In this document: one piece after another, positions 17,556 through 25,182 of the stretch | How the letters are laid out: each line of letters starts with the position of its first letter | Position numbering within the stretch: position 1 is the first letter of the stretch | Assembly: GCA_945882415.1 (NCBI GenBank) | Contig: CAMCWC010000012.1 | Span: forward strand, 49,075-113,074 | Length of the DNA stretch: 64,000 nt | Direction: 5' to 3' | Source of the DNA: Chthonomonas calidirosea | GTDB lineage: Bacteria > Armatimonadota > Fimbriimonadia > Fimbriimonadales > Fimbriimonadaceae | Position numbers and translations under genes: made by a program | The notes under the pieces: model-generated | What the model was told of the DNA's origin: nothing | Database searches by the model: none | Seen by the model: only the letters and a program-made list of their open reading frames with translations

Positions 17556-18407
17556 ATGTCGCTACGCGTACTCTCCATCGCCGACCTGCCCGTTGCAAAA
17601 ATGGAACGGGTGATCGTTCACTGGACGGGCGGTCCGTACAATGCTTCTGCGCTTGATCGCGAGCACTATCACTTCCTAGTTGAGGGCGACGGCGATGTCG
17701 TCAAAGGTGATCATTCCGTTAAGTCCAACGAAGTTGTTGTGCCGGGACGCGGTTATGCCGCGCACACCCTTGGATGTAATACGAAGTCCATCGGCATTTC
17801 CGCATGCTGCATGTTAGGAGCTCAAGAGGGCACCGCGAGCCGCCCCCTGCGAGCCGGAAGCAACCCGATGAAACAAACCCAGTGGGAAAAGCTAGCGCTT
17901 GTTGCCGCTGACCTCTGCGAGCACTACGACATCCCGGTGACCCGGGAGACCGTGCTTGGCCACGGCGAGGTCCAGAAGAACCTCGGTATCACGCAACGCC
18001 AAAAGTGGGACCCCATGGCGTTGCCTTGGGATCCAAACTTCCAGAAGCCAGCAAATTATTCCGCCGTCGGAGACATGTTCCGTGCTCGAGTGCGAGCCGC
18101 GCTAAAGCCCGCACCAACCGTCGAAATCCCGGCGGAAGCTCGCGTGTTGCTCAAGAACGAGTTCTTCCCGGCAGTCCTCGAAGACGGTTCCAGCTGGGGA
18201 GCAATCAAGGCGATGGCCGCAAAATTTGGATGGAGGCTGATCAAGATCACCCAGAAAACTGCATCTGTGCAAATTGGTTCTGAGACCCACGAAATGGACT
18301 TCATCAATGAAGACGGCACGGGCTACGTTCAGTTGGTCGACCTTGCCAAGGCATTAGACCTACAGATCAGTTGGGATCCGATCTCTCGAACGATCAAACT
18401 CGACTAA
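17556..18407 (+). CDS. N-acetylmuramoyl-L-alanine amidase (amidase_2) with C-terminal stalk-like domain
   Basis: 283 residues. An amidase_2/PGRP domain occupies about 1-185: a zinc-ligand His in VIVHWTGGP, the HYHFLVEGDG core strand, AAHTLGCNTKSIGISACCM with a second His, and ETVLGHGEV with the third. It would cleave the amide bond between muramic acid and the stem peptide. Residues about 195-283 form a stalk-like domain (LEDGSSWGAIKAMAAKFGW, YVQLVDLAKALDLQISWD). No signal peptide is visible, which leaves its location open. It lies 20 nt before the M14 peptidase gene. Confidence 0.92.
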   Translation: MSLRVLSIADLPVAKMERVIVHWTGGPYNASALDREHYHFLVEGDGDVVKGDHSVKSNEVVVPGRGYAAHTLGCNTKSIGISACCMLGAQEGTASRPLRAGSNPMKQTQWEKLALVAADLCEHYDIPVTRETVLGHGEVQKNLGITQRQKWDPMALPWDPNFQKPANYSAVGDMFRARVRAALKPAPTVEIPAEARVLLKNEFFPAVLEDGSSWGAIKAMAAKFGWRLIKITQKTASVQIGSETHEMDFINEDGTGYVQLVDLAKALDLQISWDPISRTIKLD

Positions 18408-18427
18408 CGTCGGCTAAAATGGTGCCC

Positions 18428-20956
18428 ATGCCGACGCCGGTTCTTGCCGCTCTTCTGGGTTTTTGGGCACCCACTTTTGACTTCCACGAATTTGGGCCGT
18501 ACGACTCTGCCGTACCCAAAGTGGAAGCGACCCTCGGGTACTCCCTCGGGAGCCGAATCACGACTTATTACGACCAAGAGCGGGTAGTTCTGGGTATCGC
18601 GAGCAAAGCCGGATCGCGAGTCCGCGTGACCGAATTTGGCAAAAGCGTTCAGGGCCGACCGTTACGGGTCATTGCCATTTCAAGCCCGAAGAACATTCAG
18701 AACCTCAACACCATCCGCGAGGCCCACCAGAAACTTGCGCGCGGCGAGGATGTGGACCTGAGCAAGCTACCAACCCTGGTTTGGATCAACCAGAGCATTC
18801 ACGGCAACGAACCCGCCAGCTTCGAGAGCGCGATGATGCTGATTTACAACCTCGCGGCAAGCCGAAACGCTCGCATTACGAAAATTCTTGACGAATCCGT
18901 AGTGCTCGTGAACCCGGTTTATAACCCCGACGGTCATGAGCGATTTGGCGTTTACTACAACAGCATCGCCCGCGGTGGAAGCGCGCCAAGCATTTTTGAG
19001 CAGCAAGAACCGAGCCTGATCCACGGTCGAACGAACCAGTACCGGTTCGACATGAACCGGGACCGCGTGGCATTTTCGCAAGACGAGACCCGTCAAGAAT
19101 TCGCCGAGTTCCTCAAGTGGTCGCCGCAGATCTACGTGGACCAGCACGGGCAAGTTGGAACCTACTTCTTCCCACCGGAGCCGATGTCGATCAACCAAAA
19201 CGTCGACCGGGATCGAAACAACAAGTGGACCGAGGTCATCGGCCAGAACATCGGCCGAGAGTTCGATAAGAAAGGCTTCCAGTACTACGTAAAGGACGCC
19301 TTTGACCTTTACTTCCCAGGTTATCTCGACTCGTCGACCACGCTGTCCGGTGCGATCGGAATGACGCATGAGACAGACGGCGGAAAATACATCGCTGCTC
19401 GTCGTGGCGACGGCTCAGTCCTTACCCTTCGGCGCGGAATCGAAAAGCACTTCACCTCTGCCCTGGCCGTGGCGGATGCGGCCGCCCAGAACCGCCTTGC
19501 TCTTCTGCAAAGCGCAGCCAGCTTCAAGAAGAAGGTCGTTTCAGGCGAGGCCGCCGGTAAGTTCCAGCGCGTGGTCGTGACCAGCGCTGACCCTCGTCCC
19601 TTGAAGCGACTCGCCGACCAGCTCGGACGGGCTGGCATCAAGTCGAAGTGGGCCCAAGAATCGTTCACGCAGGAAGACGCGAACAACTATTGGACCGGCA
19701 AGCGCGGCAAAGCCGAGTTCCCGGCTGGCTCGCTAATCGTCGACATGAATCAACCTCAGGGTGCGTTCGCCAAGGCCCTGCTCGAACCAGGACAGAACTT
19801 CGAAAAGGAGTTCATCGAACAGCAGGTAGCGAAGAAGAAGTCCGCGCCAGACGGTGAGACATATCCAGGCCCAGACGAATCCGAGTTTTATGACATCACC
19901 GGCTGGTCGCTTCCTTTCTCTCACAGCCTGCAAGCAAGTTGGTGCGAGTCAAGAGCAACGGTTCGAACATCGGACGCTCTCGATGCCCTGACCTCGAAAG
20001 AAGCCTCCAAGTCCAGCATCGGATACGCCATTGCGTATCAAGACCAAGATGACATCTTGGCCGTCCACGACATCCTCGCGGCGGGAGTCAAAGGTTCGAT
20101 CACAAACAAACCGATGAAGCTCGGTGGCCAGAGTTACAGCGCCGGAACATTCCTGTTCCTTGCCGACCGTAACGAAGACGGCTACGAAGCGGTGATCTTC
20201 GAGAAGGCAAAGGCGCGAGGGGTCTCGGTTGAGGGCCTGCTCACAAGCTATCCGTCCGAAGACCGCTACGGTCCCGGTTCCGGCACCGTCCAGCTTTTGC
20301 AGAAGCCGAAGATCGGCGTCGTCTTTGGCTCGGGTAGCAATTTGGCGAGCGTCAGCGGCACTTGGTTTGCGTTCGACCGTGTCTTCAAGCTGCCTTTTGA
20401 TGCACTCTCCACTTCCGCCCTCAGCGGGAATCTGAGTGAGTACACAGCAATCGTCGTCCCACCCGGAGCAAATGCTTCGACGAGCGACCGATTGAAAGAT
20501 TGGGTGCGAAGTGGTGGACGATTGATCGTGCTTGAGGATCTCGGCTGGGCGCTTGGGCCGTCGGGGTTTGTCAGCCTGGACCGCGCCAAAGCGGAAACGC
20601 AGTCGCTCCCCGGAACCCTTTTCCGCGCGAACGTTGATGCCCGAAGCACGTTGAGCTACGGCTATCCACGAGGTACCGATGGAAAAGTTGAGATTGGCGT
20701 TCCGATTGCCGGATCATCATTCTTTAGCGTTCGAAAGGAAGGCGGTTCCGTCGTGACTCTGCCAGACGAGAAGACCTCAAAGCTCCTCAGCGGCTGGGCT
20801 TGGCCCGACGAGTCCGAGAAAGCGATCTCGAATACGGTCTTCCTGCAGGACGCTCCGTTCGGACGCGGACATGCTTACCTGTTCACGTGGGAGCCAACCG
20901 ATCGTGCGATGTGGCCGGGGCTTCACAAGCTCTTGCTGAACGCGATTCTGCTCTAA
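18428..20956 (+). CDS. M14-family zinc carboxypeptidase, secreted
   Basis: About 842 residues. A short signal peptide (PVLAALLGFWAP) leads into an M14 domain: zinc ligands in SIHGNEPASFES (HxxE), NPVYNPDGHERFG, FDMNRD, the third ligand in VDQHGQ, and the catalytic Glu in THETDGGKY. After about residue 380 the chain continues with domains not needed for catalysis, including a segment like a glutamine-amidotransferase fold (PKIGVVFGSG, IVVPPGA, GGRLIVLED) common in large secreted M14 enzymes. ATG 18428 sits 7 nt after TAAAAT (18415-18420), which marks a leaderless start; an in-frame ATG at 18419 overlaps that box. Confidence 0.92.
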   Translation: MPTPVLAALLGFWAPTFDFHEFGPYDSAVPKVEATLGYSLGSRITTYYDQERVVLGIASKAGSRVRVTEFGKSVQGRPLRVIAISSPKNIQNLNTIREAHQKLARGEDVDLSKLPTLVWINQSIHGNEPASFESAMMLIYNLAASRNARITKILDESVVLVNPVYNPDGHERFGVYYNSIARGGSAPSIFEQQEPSLIHGRTNQYRFDMNRDRVAFSQDETRQEFAEFLKWSPQIYVDQHGQVGTYFFPPEPMSINQNVDRDRNNKWTEVIGQNIGREFDKKGFQYYVKDAFDLYFPGYLDSSTTLSGAIGMTHETDGGKYIAARRGDGSVLTLRRGIEKHFTSALAVADAAAQNRLALLQSAASFKKKVVSGEAAGKFQRVVVTSADPRPLKRLADQLGRAGIKSKWAQESFTQEDANNYWTGKRGKAEFPAGSLIVDMNQPQGAFAKALLEPGQNFEKEFIEQQVAKKKSAPDGETYPGPDESEFYDITGWSLPFSHSLQASWCESRATVRTSDALDALTSKEASKSSIGYAIAYQDQDDILAVHDILAAGVKGSITNKPMKLGGQSYSAGTFLFLADRNEDGYEAVIFEKAKARGVSVEGLLTSYPSEDRYGPGSGTVQLLQKPKIGVVFGSGSNLASVSGTWFAFDRVFKLPFDALSTSALSGNLSEYTAIVVPPGANASTSDRLKDWVRSGGRLIVLEDLGWALGPSGFVSLDRAKAETQSLPGTLFRANVDARSTLSYGYPRGTDGKVEIGVPIAGSSFFSVRKEGGSVVTLPDEKTSKLLSGWAWPDESEKAISNTVFLQDAPFGRGHAYLFTWEPTDRAMWPGLHKLLLNAILL

Positions 20957-20959
20957 CCG

Positions 20960-22672
20960 TTATCGTCGTCTGCGCCGTTTCTTCGGCGCAGACTCGGCAA
21001 CCTGCTTCTGCTCGTTTGCCTTAGCCAAATCTTGGGATACCGGATCGAATGTCCCGCGGATAACAATCGCATGCGGTACCGGCCTTGACGGCGTGCTGGC
21101 AGTGCTGTGGCCGGAGGCGAGAACGGAGTTCTCATAGACGAGCGACGTTGAGAAGCCGCTGTCCAGCAAGATTGCTTCCAAGACTCCCGCCGCCGCCAGG
21201 GCCTTTGCAAACTTGGCGCTACTCACCGAGCCCTTTGTTGCCGCGTAAACCATGTTTCCGCTCGCGTCAACGCCGATTGCCGCCCGCCGACGGGCATCCT
21301 GGATGTCGGAAGCTCCATACACGTTCATGTCGTCCCGTTCGCGGGCGACGCCACCATGAACGAGCCACACGCCACCCATAAAGACATCGGTCACGTCCGG
21401 CATGAAGTCTCGGAAGGCTGCATCGGTCCGCATTGTTTCGGCCTGGAACGGCAGAATCGCCACTCCGCTCGGGCCCCACATCATTACGGGCCGGTTTCTC
21501 AATTTTTCCCAGCGGAGCTTTTCCTCATCGCCGACCACTTCGGGTTGATCGTGGGTTTTGCACGGACCGACCAGACGGTTGTCGGTGGACTTGATTGCCG
21601 CCATTGCGAAGAACGTGCCGTTGATGCCAGCTTGCGCACCGGTGCGCTGAACAAATTCCAGCACACCTTCTCGAGTTTCGGACATGACGGTCTCCGGCGT
21701 GCCTCCACTCATGAGCACCATTTTTACGTCTTCGATCTCTTCAATCCGGAGCGTGATTGGAGCGGCGGACATTGGAGCTTGGAAGATGCCGAGCGCCCCA
21801 CCCGCAAGCGCCTTGGCGCGGTCTTCCAAGGCTTTATCGATTCGCGTGTGCACGTAGCGGTTAACGCAGAAGAGACTCGGGGACTCTTCGGCTAAGCCGT
21901 TTTCGATGCTAAACGCCATTTTGTAGCCTACGGACTTTGTCAGCTCTTGGGTGGTCTGATCGTTCTTGCCGTTTGGATAGGCAAGGAAGTCAACTTTGAC
22001 GCCGAGCTCGCGCTCCAGCTCTTCTTTTGAGTCTCGAAGCTCTCTCTCCTGTTCAAACGGGTCGAGTTTTGAGAGGTCATCCGGGTGCGTGATGGTGTGT
22101 GAGCCAACCGTGAACAGCGGATCCTTGAGCAGTTCCTTCAGCGTCTCATACGTCATCTTGGGATGCTCGCCATCTTGCTTCCCAACGAAGCCCGTGTGGA
22201 CAAACACCGTGGCAGGAAACCCGTACGATTTCAAGATGGGCCACGCGTTGTCGTAGAACCCCTGATAGTTGTCGTCAAAGGTCAAAACAACAGCCGTCTC
22301 CGGTACTTCTTTTCCACTGGTGAGGTGGTCATGCAGGTCTTGGATAGAAATGGGGACCGCACCGTCGGCTTGGAGTTGCTGCATCTGCTCGGTGAACTCC
22401 TTCACGCTGCAGTCGAACCATTGCGATGTTCGGGTGCGTTCCGGGATCACGTCGTGATACATGAGGACCGGAATACGTCGATTCTGGGACTTGAGCGATA
22501 TTTCGGTGTAAGCCGGGGGCGGCGGAGTAGGTGCCGGTGCTTTGAGCTCGGTGGGGGCTTCGATCTGGGGCGGCCCACCATGGCCCGAAAACATCTGGCA
22601 TGAAGCCAGAGGAATTCCGAACATCGCCAACTGAAGCGCAATCAATCTTCTAGGGTTTCGCACCGGTCCCAA
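20960..22672 (-). CDS. Lipoprotein: polysaccharide deacetylase fused to phosphodiester glycosidase
   Basis: Up to 570 residues. A signal peptide ends in a lipobox (PLASC, Cys about 25), so the protein is probably lipid-anchored. A Pro-rich linker (40-55) is followed by a NodB deacetylase domain: VLMYHDV, VLTFDDNY with the metal-binding Asp pair, and GSHTITHP with the two His ligands (about 65-290). The C-terminal half (about 300-555) is a NAGPA/phosphodiester glycosidase domain (GINGTFFAM, AAIGVDASGNMVY, AILLDSGFSTSL, RPVPHAIVI). Deacetylases of this kind act on exported N-acetyl sugars, so this enzyme may modify the polymer made by the adjoining cluster. The start is TTG 22672 or GTG 22663. 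Confidence 0.92.
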   Translation of the reverse strand: MGPVRNPRRLIALQLAMFGIPLASCQMFSGHGGPPQIEAPTELKAPAPTPPPPAYTEISLKSQNRRIPVLMYHDVIPERTRTSQWFDCSVKEFTEQMQQLQADGAVPISIQDLHDHLTSGKEVPETAVVLTFDDNYQGFYDNAWPILKSYGFPATVFVHTGFVGKQDGEHPKMTYETLKELLKDPLFTVGSHTITHPDDLSKLDPFEQERELRDSKEELERELGVKVDFLAYPNGKNDQTTQELTKSVGYKMAFSIENGLAEESPSLFCVNRYVHTRIDKALEDRAKALAGGALGIFQAPMSAAPITLRIEEIEDVKMVLMSGGTPETVMSETREGVLEFVQRTGAQAGINGTFFAMAAIKSTDNRLVGPCKTHDQPEVVGDEEKLRWEKLRNRPVMMWGPSGVAILPFQAETMRTDAAFRDFMPDVTDVFMGGVWLVHGGVARERDDMNVYGASDIQDARRRAAIGVDASGNMVYAATKGSVSSAKFAKALAAAGVLEAILLDSGFSTSLVYENSVLASGHSTASTPSRPVPHAIVIRGTFDPVSQDLAKANEQKQVAESAPKKRRRRR

Positions 22673-22706
22673 TGATTTACCCGGAAGAGTGGTAAGACAG
22701 TCGCAT

Positions 22707-23537
22707 ATGGTCCCGATTCTTGTTGCGATGACGCTTCAATCGTCGCAAACACCACCGGTTCGAAAGAGCTCATTGACCGGAGAGATTCGCATTCACCGCG
22801 AATTCCCTTCAGAAATTTTTCGCAACAAGCGGAATGTTTCGGTCTACTTGCCGCCGAATTATGGCGGGGAAAGTAAACGACGCTATTCCGTTCTGTACAT
22901 GCACGACGGGCAGAACGTGTTCGATGGAATGACTTCGTACATCCCCAATGCGGAATGGAGAGCAGATGAGGCGGCACAAGCCCTCATTGAGTCAAATGCG
23001 ATTGAGCCGATCATCATCGTCGCCATCGACAACGCCCAGGCAGATCGAGCGAACGAGTTTTTGCCAACGCGAAGCCGCGAGATGGGCGGCAAGGCGAAAG
23101 ACTACGGCCGATTTTTGGTGGAAGAAGTGATGCCGTTCGTCGATAAAACTTATCGAACGAAAACCGGTCCTGGCAACACCGCAATCGGTGGCTCGTCGTT
23201 CGGTGGCGTGGTCACCGCTTGCGTGGGCATGCAGTATCCGGACGTCTTTGGAAAGCTTGCGATCCTTTCGCCTTCGGTCTGGTGGGACAATCGCGTGCTC
23301 CTGAAAATGGTCGCCGCAATGCCAAAGAAGACGAACCAGAAAATTTGGATCGATATCGGCACGGCAGAAGGAAGCATGGCGGTTCGGGACACGCACGATC
23401 TGTCGGACACCTATACGGCGAAAGGCTGGAAGCTCGGGAAAGACCTATTTGTGTATGTCGACCGGGATGCCGAACACAACGAGCGAGCTTGGGCCAGCCG
23501 ATTCGGCGAGATTCTGTTGACCTTCTTCCGAAAGTAG
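22707..23537 (+). CDS. Esterase of the Fes/esterase-D type (alpha/beta hydrolase)
   Basis: About 276 residues. A short hydrophobic N terminus precedes NVSVYLPPNY, the YSVLYMHDGQNVFD segment, and the nucleophile elbow GGSSFGG (Ser about 170), then LAILSPSVWW. These mark the alpha/beta hydrolase esterase family that includes Fes and esterase D. The catalytic His is probably in DAEHNERAW near the C terminus. It may be exported, and lies between a deacetylase-glycosidase gene and a sugar transferase gene, so it could remove acyl groups from the exopolysaccharide (inference). GTG 22689 is an alternative start. It is convergent with the sugar transferase gene, with 2 nt between them. Confidence 0.88.
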   Translation: MVPILVAMTLQSSQTPPVRKSSLTGEIRIHREFPSEIFRNKRNVSVYLPPNYGGESKRRYSVLYMHDGQNVFDGMTSYIPNAEWRADEAAQALIESNAIEPIIIVAIDNAQADRANEFLPTRSREMGGKAKDYGRFLVEEVMPFVDKTYRTKTGPGNTAIGGSSFGGVVTACVGMQYPDVFGKLAILSPSVWWDNRVLLKMVAAMPKKTNQKIWIDIGTAEGSMAVRDTHDLSDTYTAKGWKLGKDLFVYVDRDAEHNERAWASRFGEILLTFFRK

Positions 23538-23539
23538 AT

Positions 23540-25009
23540 TCAGCGCGATCGGCGGGAGAAGAACAGCTTGGTGGCTTTGGCCAGAATGCGCAGGTCCATC
23601 GCCGGAGATCTGTGCTTGATGTAGTAGAGGTCGTATTGGAGTTTCACCAGGCTGTCTTCTTCGGAGACTCCGTAGTGGTACATGACCTGAGCCCAACCCG
23701 TCACTCCAGGCTTGACCGAGTGCCGTGCCCGGAAGAACGGAATGGTCTCGCTGAGCAAGAGAGTGAATTCGGGCCGCTCGGGCTGCGGTCCGATGAGGCT
23801 CATCTCTCCCCGCAAAAGGTTCCAACTCGTGGGCAAATTCTCAAGGCCGGTGTTGCGGAGATACTTGCCGACTTTCGAAAGCGTAGGGGCGTCATCCCGC
23901 CATGCCGAAGCGATCTCGGCTTCCGATAGGTCCTCAATCCGGAATCGAAGCATCTGAAACTCCGTCCCCCCTTTGCCCGTCCGTGGTTGGGTCGTGAACA
24001 GTGGACCGCGGTTTCTTGTCGCAAGGTTGAGGACCGAGATCACCGGGGCGGCCACGAGGGTCAGAAGGAGGCCGAGAACGGAAACCACGATGTCGACGCA
24101 TCGAACGAGTACGTCGTGGACAAACGGATGGGGCGCCTGCTCCATCGGAAACATGATTCCCCAGTTGTCTCCGACGTGCTCTACGACAATTTTCTCGGTG
24201 AGCGATTCGTACAGTGCTGGCATGCTGCAAACGCGGATTCCACGCTCTTTTGCATTGATGAGCAGACTGAAAACATCCGCCCCAATCTGCACTTTGTTCA
24301 CGGCCAGAGCAAGCGTATCGACTTGATGGCTCTCGATCACACTCATGGCGTCGGATGAAGTACTGAGCACGGGATAGCCGCCCTTGATGGATCCGACTTT
24401 TTCAGAATCGTCATCGATGAATCCAACGAGTTGGTAGTCCTGATCTCCGCGCACGGCCTTGCCATGAAGCTCCTCCGCAAGAATGCTCCCGCTGACGCCG
24501 GCTCCAACAATCAGCACCCGCATGGTGAACGGAATGAATTTTGCAAGCACGTAGAACGCGACTCGCCATAGGGCAAAGCCGATGAAGGCGACACCTGCGT
24601 ACCGGTAGGCCATCATCAAGTCTCCTTCCGGAGCAGGAATTTGATACATCAGGCGAGCAACGCCAATGGCAAGGATTGCGCCTACGGTCGCCCGGTGGGT
24701 TCGGCTCCAGCTACTGGCCCGTGAAAGACTATAAAGATTCCCACTGATCGCAAGAACGATCCAAATCAGGACGCCCATCAGGAGCGCAGCGATTTCTTGA
24801 TTTGTGAAGGCAACGGGACGCTCGGTATGCCGAACCAGGGTTGCGAGAACCATCGGCGCGAGCAAGGCAATGGCGTCACCAAACCCCAAGAGCCAGCGCC
24901 CTTCTTTGTGGGTAAGAAGGCTACGTCTGCCGGAAGCGACCTCTAACGAACTCGCCCCTTGCGGTGAACCATTCTTTCCCGGCTTAGCTCTCTCGTCTAA
25001 CCGAACCAT
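23540..25009 (-). CDS. Polyprenyl-phosphate sugar phosphotransferase (WbaP/WcaJ type) with altered active site
   Basis: 489 residues. Four N-terminal membrane helices (about 40-160) lead to a CoA-binding-like Rossmann domain (VLIVGAGVSGSILAEEL, about 178-290), a fifth hydrophobic segment (about 308-335) and the C-terminal bacterial sugar transferase domain. Such enzymes load the first sugar phosphate onto undecaprenyl phosphate at the start of exopolysaccharide synthesis. The usual LDELPQ motif with the catalytic Asp-Glu dyad reads LENLPT here (Glu 390, Asn 391), and GPRP reads GPQP (Gln 409). The fold is intact but catalysis by the standard mechanism is in doubt. Confidence 0.92.
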   Translation of the reverse strand: MVRLDERAKPGKNGSPQGASSLEVASGRRSLLTHKEGRWLLGFGDAIALLAPMVLATLVRHTERPVAFTNQEIAALLMGVLIWIVLAISGNLYSLSRASSWSRTHRATVGAILAIGVARLMYQIPAPEGDLMMAYRYAGVAFIGFALWRVAFYVLAKFIPFTMRVLIVGAGVSGSILAEELHGKAVRGDQDYQLVGFIDDDSEKVGSIKGGYPVLSTSSDAMSVIESHQVDTLALAVNKVQIGADVFSLLINAKERGIRVCSMPALYESLTEKIVVEHVGDNWGIMFPMEQAPHPFVHDVLVRCVDIVVSVLGLLLTLVAAPVISVLNLATRNRGPLFTTQPRTGKGGTEFQMLRFRIEDLSEAEIASAWRDDAPTLSKVGKYLRNTGLENLPTSWNLLRGEMSLIGPQPERPEFTLLLSETIPFFRARHSVKPGVTGWAQVMYHYGVSEEDSLVKLQYDLYYIKHRSPAMDLRILAKATKLFFSRRSR

Positions 25010-25140
25010 TTGCCCCCAAGCAAAAATTGCTTTTTCATCTCTCGCGAAGTTCCAATGAGACTCCAGCGTCTGCGTTGAGCACTTTCAGTATGCGCCGAAC
25101 TTTTGTTAAATCACCGAACTTTTTGACCCTGAAGAAGCAA

Positions 25141-25175
25141 ATTGGACCAACCCACTCTTTGAGGGTTGGTCCAAT
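25141..25175 (-). terminator. Hairpin downstream of the wza-like gene
   Basis: Perfect 13-bp inverted repeat ATTGGACCAACCC (25141-25153) / GGGTTGGTCCAAT (25163-25175) with a 9-nt loop, 7 nt after the stop codon of the wza-like gene. On the minus strand it is followed by a weak T-rich stretch (TTGCTTCTTC), so it is a plausible terminator with a poor T-run. Confidence 0.6.
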
Positions 25176-25182
25176 TGCGCGA

